Positions 1 through 10,111 of a DNA stretch of 64,000 nucleotides are shown in pieces. The notes below the pieces were generated by a model. It ran no database searches. It was not told where the DNA came from and worked only from the letters and a program-made list of their open reading frames with translations. The translations under genes and the position numbers were made by a program. Each line of letters opens with the position of its first letter. The first letter of the stretch is position 1. The stretch spans positions 37,930,575-37,994,574 of the forward strand of contig CM037876.1 of NCBI GenBank assembly GCA_021292165.1, read 5' to 3'. The DNA is from Shinisaurus crocodilurus (lineage: Eukaryota; Chordata; Lepidosauria; Squamata; Shinisauridae).

Positions 1-54
1 ATTTTGTCTCCATTGCCACAAAATGCTGGTATTTCAGGGTCAAATTAAGTAAGA

Positions 55-254
55 CATGAGAGCTCCATGCTGGAGCTTGGCCACAGTGATACAGGCTCTG
101 GTAACCTCAAGACTGGATGACTGCACTGCGCTCTATGTGGGGCTCCCCTAAAGGCTGCTCCGGAAGCTGGGGCCTGCAGAATGCAGCAGCTTAGCTGTTG
201 TCAGGAGCTGCCCCTTTTCAGCATGCAACTCCTTTGCTGAAGGAACTGCACTGG
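55..254 (+). mobile_element. L2-type LINE ORF2 fragment, 5' part
   Basis: One frame reads LVTSRLDDCTALYVGLP, the pattern seen near the C-terminus of L2-group ORF2 reverse transcriptases, followed directly by a stop. This is a dead, 5'-truncated retrotransposon copy. It breaks off at the fold-back element at 255 and resumes after 662, so the two parts were once continuous. Assignment to L2 rather than a related CR1-group clade is from memory of the motif. Confidence 0.65.
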
Positions 255-662
255 CAGTGGTGTTCACAAACCTGTGGGGGGGCTCACCTCTCCACCATCT
301 CGCCTCTCCGTGGCGGCGCCCCCCCGCCTCGATCTTCTGAGCGGCACGGAGCAGTTCTCCGCGCTGCTCGAGCCGCCTGCGCTGGTCCCGTCGTGTCACA
401 TCCGGCCCCGGAAGTGACATGACGGAACCCTGTGCAGGCGCAATACGTCGTGCGCGGATCCAGCGCGCCTGCGCAGGGTCCCGCCACGTCACTTCCGGGG
501 CTAGATATGACGCGACGGGGGCAGCGTCGGTGGTGTGGGCGGCTCGTTGCAGAGAGGGAAGCCGCCGCTGGAAAAAGGTAGGCCTGCGCGAGCCCCGCAC
601 GGATGTGAGCGGGGCCGATTTCGACCCGCTATGCCTGCGCGAGGCGAGCGGTTACATCCCTA
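255..662. mobile_element. CpG-rich fold-back hAT-like element inside L2
   Basis: The insert starts CAGTGGTGTTCACAAACC and ends with the complement of TAGGGATGTAAC, both acceptable hAT-type termini. The flanking 8-mers TGCACTGG (247-254) and TGACCTGG (663-670) match at 6 of 8 positions, as expected for an old 8-bp target duplication. The interior is a large imperfect palindrome centred near 453: 406-418 is the exact complement of 488-500, 426-441 pairs with 465-480, and pairing continues out to about 330 and 570. Each arm carries an ETS-type CCGGAAGTGAC and an NRF1-like GCGCCTGCGC or its complement. CpG density is far above the surroundings. A genuine host CpG-island promoter is the alternative, but the palindrome and the interrupted LINE favour a transposon. 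Confidence 0.6.
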
Positions 663-1077
663 TGACCTGGCTACCAGGTCAGGTTTAAGGTTCTGGTACT
701 TGTGTACAAAGCCTGAAACAACTTGGGACCAGGTTACCTGAGAGAGCGCCTCCTCCCATACCAACCTGCCTGGTCGCCGAGGTCATCATATGGCATGCTC
801 CTGGTGGTTCCTCATTGACCTTTGGCCCGATTGGAGTCCACCAGGAGAAGAGCCTTCAGTGTGGTGGCTCCATTTCTGTGGAACTCCCTGCCTCTGGAGG
901 TCATGCAGGCTCCAACATTGTACTGCTATCGGTACCTACTGAAGACCTCCTTATTCCAGGAAGCCTTACTGGCTGGGAAATGCTGGAAGTTGTAAGACTT
1001 TTTTTCTGTCTAAACATGCATAGGTAGTATTTTATTGTGCCGTATTCAGTATTGTGCTGTATTCAGTAGTATTTTAA
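663..1077 (+). mobile_element. L2-type LINE ORF2 fragment and 3' UTR, 3' part
   Basis: Continues the LINE broken at 254. Frames with several frameshifts read an RERLLPYQPAW-like stretch and then an AFSV.AP.LWNSLP-like stretch at about 850-900, the conserved C-terminal tail of this LINE group. Bases 988-1027 match the right arm of the small Harbinger-like hairpin found complete at 62299-62410, so a fragment of that element is buried here. Confidence 0.6.
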
Positions 1078-1739
1078 CAAAGCGATCCAGTGGATTCTTT
1101 GGATCCCAGATCCGAGGTCAGAGAAAGAGCTCCGACCTTGGAGTTCGGATCCCGCTCTCCGCCCCTCACATGGAAAGAACCGTGCCAGCTGCTTCGCGTG
1201 GAAAGAACTGTGCCAGCTGTAAGACCAACCTGGGAGAAGGGGTAAAGGGGGCATTGAGAGCCAGTGTGGCATAGTGGTGAGAGTGTTGGACTGGGACTCG
1301 GGAGATCCGGGTTCTAGTCCCCGCTCGGCCATGAAACTCACTGGGTGACTTTGGGCCAGTCACTGACTCTCAGCCTAACCTACCTCACAGGGTTGTTGTG
1401 AGGATAAAATGGAGAGGAGGAGGAGGAGGATTATGTAAGCCGCCTTGGGTTCCTTGCAGGAAAAAAGGTGGGGTATAAATATAATAAATAAATAAATTCC
1501 AGGGAGTGGGGAGGAGACCAGGGCTGCCAGGATATGACATATTCTGATGGCGCTCCAGCCTCCTTCCCTCCCTGTCTGAAGCACAGTAGCTAGATGGCTG
1601 AAATCCGCTGTCTAGCTGACTTGCAGGGCAGGAGGAGCGGGCAGGCAGAGATCATCTCTGCTGCTTCCCCGCCCTGGATAGGATGCCCACCAATCCTCCG
1701 CATTTGGAGGCTTAAGGGCATCCCCATTGGATTGCACCC
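1078..1739. mobile_element. Harbinger-like non-autonomous element, copy 1, with nested SINE
   Basis: Terminal sequences CAAAGCGATCCAGTGG and, on the other strand, GGGTGCAATCCAATGG form inverted repeats. Both ends are flanked by TAA (1075-1077 and 1740-1742), a 3-bp duplication typical of PIF/Harbinger elements. The body shares the GTGGAAAGAACCGTGCCAGCTG segment (broken here as GGAAAGAACCGTGCC) with copies at 14493, 29198 and 52958. A SINE at 1260-1497 interrupts it, so the unbroken element would be about 425 bp. No transposase is encoded. Confidence 0.6.
1260..1497 (+). mobile_element. Sauria-type tRNA-derived SINE, full length
   Basis: Starts GCCAGTGTGGCATAGTGG, a degenerate pol III A box, and has the B-box-like GGGTTCTAGTCCC. 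The conserved body contains CTGGGTGACTTTGGGC, CTCACAGGGTTGTTGTGAGG and GTAAGCCGCCTTGGGTTCC, ending in an (ATAA)n tail. It is nested in the Harbinger-like element. The same family occurs at 5682, 18737 and 54947 on this strand and at 38398 on the other. Confidence 0.85.
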
Positions 1740-1742
1740 TAA

Positions 1743-2689
1743 AGTGTTCAATTGGATTTTTACTTTTTCTTACTCATTGTTACATCCATACAACATTAAT
1801 GCATTATTATCATGATCATTAATGAGTCATGGCAACATGGCAATTTTGTAGAAGAGCAAATCATCAGATAATAAGATTGTTTTGTTTTGTTTTTGCTTTG
1901 TTTTGTTTTAACAAAAACAGCCAAGATTTATTAAATGCTCAGGTGCATGAAAGACCCTTTTTCTTGTTTACAAAATGATCTGCTGCGTTTATATCTTACA
2001 AAACCTGTAAAAAATATTAGCGGACTGCCTTAAATATAGTCCTGATAAAACGATACTACTTTTCAGAACTGCTAATCTGTGTTAATGCCATTTTGGTAAG
2101 GGTCCGGCAACAGCTGTTAGAATGTTGTTCCTTTAGGTCACGGAGTGAAGATGGGAAAATCCTTAATAAAATGTTGTCAGAAGCTACAGGTGGGAAATAA
2201 AGAAGCTCTTGTGACCTGTAATCCTATTCCCTCATAAAGTCACAGAGTGCACAGCCATTTCAGTGGGTGAAATTAGACAGCATGGTAGTTGTCTTTCAAT
2301 ATCAACTTCTATAGTTTGCCTATATCATTTTTGGTGGAGAAACAATGAAAGGATAGCAGTCCTGCCTCTGTTCTTCCTTCCTTCTTTTGAATAAGCACAA
2401 TTAGCAAAAGGAACAAGTCTATCTTAAACTAATTATTTTATATCCATTTTTTGGAAAGAAAATATAACATGTTTATCTTCTGTCTACATTGCTTGGTCAG
2501 GTTTTAATTAACTTCCACCCCAGTTAAGGGTGGAAATATGCATCTATAATAAGGGTGTGTCATAGCCTTGCTCTTAGTGAAAAGAGCTTAAAAGTAATTC
2601 CACTGATATTAGTGGGAATACTTATGAAATAAGCTATTACACAGTGTGAATAAGGGCAGGGGGAAAACGTATATGTAGTATATGTATGC
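1743..2689. other. Unique AT-rich DNA, no gene seen
   Basis: No convincing reading frame or recognised transposon. A (TTTTG)n-like run lies at about 1880-1912. The rest is low-GC single-copy-looking sequence. Confidence 0.5.
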
Positions 2690-3175
2690 ACCTGCCCGTA
2701 CCCTGAGGTCTTCAGAGGAGGTTCTTCTCTTGGTTCCGCCACCATCACAGGCACGCCTGATGAGAACGTGGCAGAGGGCCTTCTCAGTGGCTGCCCCAAG
2801 GCTCTGGAATTCCCTTCCCAGGGAGGCTAGAGCGGCCCCCTCCTTGTTAAGTTTCCGGAGGCAGGCAAAAACTTTTTTGTTCCAGCAGGCCTTTGGGAAT
2901 AGTCTGGACCTGTGAGAATGTGATGGATTAGTATTGTTGTTTGTATTGCTATTGCTGTTTTAATTCTGACATTTTATATAAGTTTAATCTTAAAATTATA
3001 TTATATTTAATTGATTTAATTATATTTTTAACTTTGTATATTTCTATTTATATGTTTTGAATTGTACATGTTTTAATGTTGTAAAGCTGCCTTGAGTCCC
3101 AGTACTGGGAAAAGTCAGGATATTATTATTATTATTATTATTATATAATAATAATAATAATAATAATAGTGGCCC
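2690..3175 (+). mobile_element. L2-type LINE ORF2 C-terminus and 3' UTR
   Basis: One frame reads AFSVAAPRLWNSLPREA, then a PSLLSFRRQAKTFLF-like tail, the conserved ORF2 end of this LINE group. An AT-rich 3' UTR follows, with the usual GCTGCCTTGAGTCCC segment, ending in an (ATT)n/(AAT)n tail at 3121-3168. It is 5'-truncated with no catalytic domain present. Confidence 0.75.
3121..3168. repeat. (ATT)n then (AAT)n inverted microsatellite
   Basis: About eight ATT units run straight into about eight AAT units, forming an AT-only palindrome at the 3' end of the L2-type copy. Confidence 0.9.
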
Positions 3176-3372
3176 ATTTTCAGTGGGCTTTAAAAAAGGA
3201 CCAGATGAGATTGGCAAGCCAATCTGCATCCTGTCTACATAAAGTACCCAAATTTAAGTCCACTTATGTCCTGATTCTAAACATTTGTATCAGAATATCT
3301 GCATGTGAGATGGATATTACATCTCCAGCAATGTAATATAATTTATTTATTTTATTTATTTATTATATTTTT

Positions 3373-3414
3373 GAATCAGGGCTTAACTGTGATGAATCAG
3401 GGCTTAACTGTGAT
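3373..3414. repeat. 21-bp tandem duplication
   Basis: Two identical adjacent 21-bp units beginning GAATCAGGGCTTAACTG. Likely slippage; no function suggested. Confidence 0.9.
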
Positions 3415-3840
3415 GAATCTATTGAACTCTACAGGACAAAAGCAGTACTTCTGATGTTAGATTCGGTAAAAGCAATAACAGACGCGCACATGCACACACA
3501 CACAAATAAATTAAGTGTTTGGTTTTCTTCTAGCAAAAGTGGAGTTTTGAGAAAATAAATTTTTACAGGTAGGTTGTCAATTATCAATGTTTGGGGTGAA
3601 AAACATTTTCTAGTTCTACATTCTGGTGGGAAAATCCCATTGCAGAATAAAAACAAACAAACAAAACCCCTACATTGTATCATTTTGTCCTTTTCATTTT
3701 ATTTTCTCTTCTCCTCTCCCCACCCCTTAGTGTCATGTAGCATGAATAGGAGCAACATTGTAATAAATTTGCTAAAGAAGCACTATTATTTCATCAATGA
3801 CACTTGGTCCTATACATTTCGACAAGTGTTTACATTTTAA

Positions 3841-5110
3841 ACAATCCAAGACAATTACTTAATGTTGAGTAGATAATAGGAATTTCTTGTTTAATCTGAC
3901 AATATTGCATGGGATTTCTCATGAGTGAATGTAGCAAATGGCTAAGGAAAACTGGACATAGGTGGACATAGGACCATTATTTATTGGTTCCAGAAAGAAT
4001 AAATTGTCATTGCTGAAAATGTAATGCCATCAAAACTCCTTTTTCCATTCATACAAGGAGCACTATTGCTAATAGACTTCAGAGCTTGAAATAAATAAAT
4101 CTTTGGAATCCTGTTGCATCTCTTGGGGTGTGACATTTGACAGTCTTTTATAGTGCCGAACGAAACAAGTTTGTGAGCTGGAATTCAATTGTGGTCTATT
4201 GATTCCTTGCATCAGTCATTATTCCCTGCTGATTGACAGCTGAAAATTGGTTACGTTAAGTATTTCATATGTTATATTGGCTGACATTTGCTTGCCTGCT
4301 CTTGTGTCAATATTGTTGTAAAGATCTCCAGCTCTATGAGATAGCAATATACACCGACTGTGGCTTTTGTGTGATGTTCCAGTGTTTTTCCTGACATAAT
4401 TTAAGACATATTAAAAACCAGCAGCATCTTCCCTCTTGAGGAGCTTAATGCCAATATTATTGTCTTCCAGGGGAAGATCATGTATGCTCATAATCGGGTG
4501 CTAATTTCCACCCATATGCTCATGTTTAGGCATTAGGCACTATAACTGTAAAACTGAGCCTGATTGATTGATTCATGTCAAGCCTCATCTCAGCTCCTGC
4601 AGTGGAAAGTCATCCAGCTGACCCTTTTTACACTAAAAAAAGAGATTTGTGTTCCTTTCTTTCACCTGGAACCATCAAATTGACTGAATAATCTGTAATA
4701 CATTAGTGCTGACATTTGTTAGGCGAGAATTAAACAAGACACAGTAATCATTCCCCTGAATAAAAATTGTGTTTGATTTCCAGCAGAGTTCTATTAAATG
4801 AATGATAGAGTTGTCTGCTTCAAAGCAGAGAATGGTGAATATTCTCAGAGATAATGAGCTCCGTTAACACTTTAGTGACTTGTGATCATGCTTTCCCCTG
4901 CTCGCCTGATGGAGCTGAACTGAAGCAGAAGGATTTTTAACTGGCATGAATTGCTGGTGGTCAAGAAATAAATTATAACATCAATATATTCTAAAATTGG
5001 TTGTCATCTTTGGTTTTTCGATTGCGTTATTGAAAAAAAAAAGTAAGGCTCTTCTTATTAGCACTCATCTCATTTAGTAATCAGATGCCATGCAATTATT
5101 ATTATGTGTG
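3841..5110. promoter_or_regulatory. Candidate conserved non-coding / enhancer block
   Basis: About 1.3 kb with no recognised transposon in a repeat-dense window. Composition is AT-rich with many homeodomain-like cores (TAATTA, ATTAAA, TGATTGATTGATT near 4560). TGATTGACAG at 4230-4239 is the textbook PBX-MEIS/PREP composite site. There is no sustained reading frame. The enhancer idea is an inference from texture and one motif; conservation cannot be judged from a single sequence. Confidence 0.3.
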
Positions 5111-5129
5111 ACTCATGCAGTCAGCCATG

Positions 5130-5215
5130 ATTATTTGTTTATTTATTTGTTTATTTATTAAAAACCTATATTGCTTCTTCATCACCAAGAGAGGATCCCA
5201 GGATGGTGTACATGA
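5130..5215 (-). mobile_element. LINE 3'-end fragment
   Basis: A TTTATTTATTTG-type tail followed by CCTATATTGCTTCTTC and GGATCCCAGGATGGTG resembles the reverse complement of L2/CR1-group 3' ends found elsewhere here. Confidence 0.4.
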
Positions 5216-5309
5216 ATAGCGTTTTTCTATTAAAGGTAGCTTATTTTGCACAATTTTAGAAAGCAGTATTTCTCCCTACGGGAGAAGGGAGGAAATCGCC
5301 CAAAATCAG

Positions 5310-5660
5310 AAGAGAGTGCTCCATTTGCAGGTGTTCTCTATTTGATGGGCGGTCCAGTCCAAGTCTGGTTTAAAGTCAAATAACCATAAGGAGAGAGAGC
5401 AGCACAGGCCTTGAAGTTGCCCGTCAACCGTTAGAACCTGGACAGCAGCCTGAGCAGGCACACAGGTCACCTTGTTGTCAGTCACTCCACTATGGTGAGA
5501 TGTACTGTATTTCTATTTAAATAATCATTCTTTCCACATTTGCACTTTTAGATATAAATTTCCATATGCAAATGTTATGTAAATCAGCATCCTCCTTTGT
5601 CCTCTTTTTTTTGATGATGTATTTCTTCTTTTTTTGGTGATGCATAAGTAGCCACTCCAA
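5310..5660 (-). mobile_element. hAT-type non-autonomous element (58287 family), decayed
   Basis: Reverse complement of the element at 58287-58750: shared segments include GGTTTAAAG, CCTGGACAGCAG, GAGCAGGCACAC, CTATGGTGAGATGTA and GATGCATAAGTAGCCAC. The last is the end that reads TAGGGTGGCTACTTCTGCAT in the intact copy. Outer boundaries are eroded. Confidence 0.55.
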
Positions 5661-5681
5661 TGTCTACTCAGAGGCAAGTTC

Positions 5682-5865
5682 CACTGGGACTCGGGAGATC
5701 CGGGTTCTAGTCCCTGCTCGGCCATGAAACTCACTGGGTGACTTTGGGCCAGTCACTGACTCTCAGCCTCACCTACCTCACAGGGTTGTTGTGAGGATAA
5801 AATGGAAAGGAGGAGGATTATGTAAGCTGCCTTGGGTTCCTTGCAGGAAAAAAGGTGGGGTATAA

Positions 5866-5913
<48 letters not shown>
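5682..5913 (+). mobile_element. Sauria-type SINE, 5'-truncated
   Basis: Starts inside the tRNA-like head at ACTGGGACTCGGGAGATC, lacking the A box, then follows the family body. It ends in GGGGTATAAATATAATAAT and about 14 AAT units in place of the usual (ATAA)n. Truncation means it could not be transcribed from its own pol III promoter. Confidence 0.85.
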
Positions 5914-5915
<2 letters not shown>

Positions 5916-7449
5916 GGGACTTACTACCTGTTAAGCATGTATAGGATAGACAGAGAGTTTCCCATCCCCTCCTTCCCCCAATAGCCCCACACATCAGTCC
6001 CTTGATCCTCCAGAGAGGCTTTTCAGGGGTCCCGGGAAGCTGCAGAGAAGAGGAGGGGATGGGAACCTTTCCTTCCATGAACTTCCTTTATTAAGCTCTT
6101 GGGAAATTGAAACAAGCCCTACACACACCAAAGTTTCAAATAGAATACTCAAGATAATTCTTCAGATGCCTAGTAGGCAGTGGATTGTAGCAGTGCATTG
6201 TAGTGGATATTTTCATCCACCATATTTACCTGTATCTCAGTATGAGCTGAATAGTCTTCTGCCACTATACCATGATTATTATTACTATTTATAATGTTTC
6301 ACATGAAGAGAACATGAAAAATATCAGTGGTGATAGGAGCCACGTGGGACCTTGGGCACCACAGAGAGAGCTTGAACCACTGGGAAAGTGTCCAGGACTA
6401 CAGGGATGACAACCAGAGACCTTCAATTCAATCTGTGACTGCCCCATGTGGCAGGCTTTCATTACTGTAGCTCAGAACATCTTCTAGCAGGGAAGTATTC
6501 TCAGGTCCTGGCCTGGCCAGGCCCACCCAGCCTGGCCACTGGGCTCCCTTGGACAAGAAAGGCTAGAAAAGGTTTCCTGTCTGAGTTGGAATTTACCCTG
6601 AACAATAAGGTCTTCCTTGCTCTGCTGTATTGCTACATGTTCTTCAGCCCAAACTTCTGGCTTACTCCTTGGCTCAGTCTCCTGGCTTCCTCCTCAGCTC
6701 TGACCTCCTGGCTCCCAGTTCCCAGCTGCTGGCTCATCTCTGACAGCTGCCTACAGCTCAGCCTTGACAGAAGGTCACAGAAACCAGCTACCAGCAGCCA
6801 GAAAGACACAAATGTCTAAACCAGCTTTGTGAACAAACTTGGGAATTAGAGCCAGAACCCCAAAGCCACATGGACAGCCCTGTTCCATAGGTATACCATC
6901 AATGGATGCATAAGATGGATGCAGATGGAGCAAAACCTCAAGTCACATTTTCTGGGGTGAACCCCACTGGGTAAAACCATGACCGTCTGAGAAATGGTTA
7001 CTCCTATACAGACAACACAATTTTCAAAATCACAGATTAGTGCTTGAGCTGAAACTATGAAACTACTCATGGGAGAGGGAGGGAGAGAGAGAGAGCAGGA
7101 GTTGCTATTTGAGGCTAAATTCATGCTGTTAGTTTTTCCATTGCAAGCTGGCTTTTAGAGGTCACCTCATGGTACAGTTCCATATGGGTTATCCATCTTT
7201 CAAGCAGTTCGACCAATTCTGATTGCAGGCAAGCACAATTTTGGCAAGCTTCAAAAATCAAATCTACTGAACTCACACTGGCCTCCTGCAATCAGAATGT
7301 GCATTGAGCTGGTCACCTGACTGCGTAGATTTGGTACCTGCCTTGCTCCTGAAGTGGCAACCTGCTGCCTCTGTTCCTTCAGGATGCATTTTAATGTCCC
7401 AGCTTCAAATCACACTTCCTGTGCAAAATGTATGGCATACAATCTTTCA
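5914..7449. other. No gene seen; possible LTR-like stretch at about 6340-6800
   Basis: Mostly unassigned. Around 6340-6800 the composition (CCTGGCC and CTCCTGGCT repetitions, CAATAAGGTCTTCCTTGC) resembles the polyadenylation part of a retrotransposon LTR, but I find no paired termini or target duplication. A (GA)n-rich patch lies at 7074-7096. Confidence 0.35.
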
Positions 7450-7585
7450 CAGCTATCCCCAATCTGGTACCCTCTAGATGTTTTGGACTTCAATTCCCAT
7501 CGGTCTCAGAGAGCATGGCCAATGGTCATGATCTCTGGGAGTTGTAATCCAAAACATCTGGAGCTCACCAGGTCAGGGAAGGCTG
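7450..7585. mobile_element. Short hAT-type MITE (GATGTTTTGGACT family)
   Basis: A 136-bp near-palindrome with ends CAGCTATCCCCAATCTGG and, complemented, CAGCCTTCCCTGACCTGG. Inner arms carry AGATGTTTTGGACTTC and its complement. Flanks ATCTTTCA (7442-7449) and ACCTATCA (7586-7593) match at 6 of 8. Family members are at 11671, 17618, 35551 and 51851. Confidence 0.7.
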
Positions 7586-7739
7586 ACCTATCATTATTCA
7601 CTCATCACTCTAATTAGTAAGGGTGACGACCTGCTGGATCAGGAATCGCATGTACAACACAGTTGGATTGCCACATCCAACCCACAGGGATGCACCCGTT
7701 GTTTCCATAACTAGATTAGGAATTGGGCATGCACCCCAG

Positions 7740-7960
7740 TCAGATGGTTGGCTGTCTCTGCACCGACAGTACCAGTCACCTGTTCGGGTTCGTTGTTAAC
7801 TACGATGGGTTGTCGTGTCATGTGAACCTGGACTGATTCCCACAGGGTGGCTTATTTTTGTGCAACAAGCTATCCTGACAATCCATGGCTTGCGGTAGGG
7901 GCTGTTGTACCCATGATGGGTTGACGTGTCCTCTGAACCCAGGAGAGCAGTTTCCTTGTG
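7740..7960. mobile_element. Possible relative of the 42876 fold-back element
   Basis: GATGGGTTGTCGTGTCATGTG and GATGGGTTGACGTGTCC (shortened: GTTGTCGTGTCATGTG, GTTGACGTGTCC) recall the GTGTCATGACAACCCA part of the element at 42876. The termini are not clear. Confidence 0.3.
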
Positions 7961-8212
7961 GGATGTGGAAAAGGGCTACAGAGTTGCCCACCAAGAGCAG
8001 CAAAAAACCGCTGCCACTCCTCTCCACGCAGGCAAACTTGCTTCCTGAGGTCTGCCTAACAACAGATTACGAGGTGTATGCCTGTGCCCTCCCTTCTTCC
8101 TCAGCAGTCTCCTCCCCCACCTCCTGCAGTGCATTCACTGCCTCACTTGTTTGCTTGTTAGCGAAGTAGCTTTGTCTTGCCCTTGTGAGCCAGCTGTGTT
8201 CGTAGGGATGTA

Positions 8213-8600
8213 CCAAAACAGGTAAATCCAGCTCATTTGAGCTTGCCAGATTTCCTGCCTGCTTCCGATCTAATGATCAGGAGCGGGCCGAGTTGAGGGT
8301 GTTTTTTGTTGTTGTTGTTGCAGACTTCCATCTGCAAGACGGACCGCAATTTTATTTTATTTTTTTGAAACTGCCAATAGCATTTCCACAAACCAGCGCC
8401 AGGCAAGCATGTGGCTTTAACGCGACTAGCATGATTTGCACAAATAGTGCGAAGAAGACACGTGTTTTTCGGGTGCCATTTTTGGGCAAAACAGCACCCG
8501 AAAAACAAGTGGTTTGGCAAGATTTGCACAAATAGCGCTAAGCCATGTGTTTTTTGGGTGCCGTTTTGACGATAGGATACAACCGGCAAGGGATTTGGTC
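8213..8600. mobile_element. Possible hAT remnant with internal repeats
   Basis: Starts TAGGGATGTACC, a hAT-like end, but no partner end is visible. Inside, the motif ATTTGCACAAATAG occurs twice (about 8432 and 8520), and GTTTTTCGGGTGC (8464-8476) is perfectly inverted at 8494-8506, giving a 13-bp-arm hairpin. Confidence 0.35.
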
Positions 8601-9867
8601 AGTGCCGCTGAAGCCTCGGGGGAGCGCATTTATTTCCTGTTGATGCATCTTATTGCACAGAGAGATCTGTTTGCCTTGTATACCCAAGGAAAAGGCTTTA
8701 ACCCTCGGTAAAGCACCCATTGATTCCAGAGCCAGGTTCCATACATGCAGGAATAAAGCTCAAGCTGCCCGCCCACATAGGCAGCCTGCAGTCCCTGCAT
8801 GAGCTGTTGCCTCCAAGTCCCAGGGAGGTGTTCAAGCAGACAGCCCAGAGCATTGGGAAGAGAGTTGGACGGACCCAACAAAATCTGAATTTCATCCAGA
8901 AGTCTAAAGAGAAGCTCTGTTTCCAAGGCTCTCCCTCCAAATTCTATTTTTACCCCAATTGTGGTGGCTCTGACATGCCTAATAATGGCTTAGCCTCCTT
9001 TCAGTCATCGCCGTGAGTACTAGTTGTGTCAGAACCACCTCTAGATCTATCATCCTTTGGCTCTTTCTGCACAACATAGTGCTTAAAGAGTGCCCCAGTG
9101 GCTTGAAGCTTAAACGCAGCATTTTTTAATTTGAAACTAAAGCTGAAAACCCCAAGGCCAATCTGTGGCAAGAGCATTTTTTCTAACCAGAAAGTGAAAC
9201 CCACTAGGTTCTCCTTCCTCTGAAAGCAGGTAATTGTAACTGCTCATGCTCTGTTTCTTTTCCTTTCCTTCTATGCCTATCCATTTCCTCCCCCACAGCC
9301 CACCACTGTCACCCACACGTAAGCTCTTTTGGTTGGATAGCCTCCCAAACTCCTGCTTTGCCCTTGCCCTGGTGCCACCTTCTTCTCCTTATCTGGCAAA
9401 TGCTAGTTTCCCAATCTTTGTCTTTCTAGTCCTTACTAGTCCTATTAGAAGTAATATATTGGCCCATGTCTGCTATGGTGTGGATATACTAACCAAGGCA
9501 TTTTTCTTTTCTGTAATGTGTGTGCATATGTGTGTTGAGAACAAAATCTATTTTTTTAAAAAATAGAAATCTATGGGACTTTAATAAGTGTTTAAGATAA
9601 TTTCCCCATTTTAGAAGTAGTTATTCCCCACTTTGGTAAGAGCAGAGTGCATAAATGTCTGTCTGCACACCACGTGTTTGGCTAAAAGCCCCCTTAGACC
9701 CACATTAGTCATGCAAGTTGTTACCCATGTGAGCGAGACACGCAGCAACAGGGTTGCAGCTGAGAAAAGTAATAATACAGATTACAAATAGCCATTATTA
9801 CAAGAATCAAATTCACAAACCTAAGAGTTTATATATCATTCCTGTGACAGGGATTATCCACATGAAT
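8601..9867. other. No gene seen
   Basis: Open frames of up to about 98 codons lie here on both strands, but none resembles a known family and none has splice or start context that would support it. Base composition is unremarkable. Confidence 0.45.
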
Positions 9868-9945
9868 TTATTTATTTATTTTACAACAGTTATATACCAC
9901 TTCCCATTTTTAAAAAATCCCAAAACGGTTCAAAACATATTATAA
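9868..9945 (-). mobile_element. LINE 3'-end fragment
   Basis: TTTATTTATTTATTTTACAAC then TATATACCACTTCCC (first run shortened: TTTATTTATTTTACAAC) and CCCAAAACGGTTC matches the complemented 3' end of L2/CR1-group copies in this window. Confidence 0.45.
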
Positions 9946-10059
9946 AATGATGTATCATTAAAAGCTTGAAATATTTAGATACTAGTGTCCAATTTCCCCC
10001 AAAATGGGTTTGAGTTTACCTTTGAAAAATTGTTTTTAGACCTATTCTTGTAATATTGC

Positions 10060-10111
10060 AGACATTTGATCATCATTCAGCCCTCGGGCCAAAAAAGGTT
10101 CCCCACCCTGC
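10060..10111 (-). mobile_element. hAT terminal remnant
   Basis: On the minus strand the sequence starts CAGGGTGGGGAACC, then TTTTTTGGCCCGAGGGC, a typical hAT-type terminal inverted repeat. The opposite end was not found. Confidence 0.45.

Noticed and set aside
361..600. Host CpG-island promoter
   Set aside because: Not fully excluded, but the palindromic structure and interruption of an L2 frame favour a transposon; kept as a finding, not as a promoter annotation.
1260..1350. Possible tRNA gene
   Set aside because: The tRNA-like head has no foldable full cloverleaf or acceptor stem and is joined to a SINE body.
6340..6800. LTR
   Set aside because: Composition is suggestive, but no TG...CA termini or target duplication could be paired.
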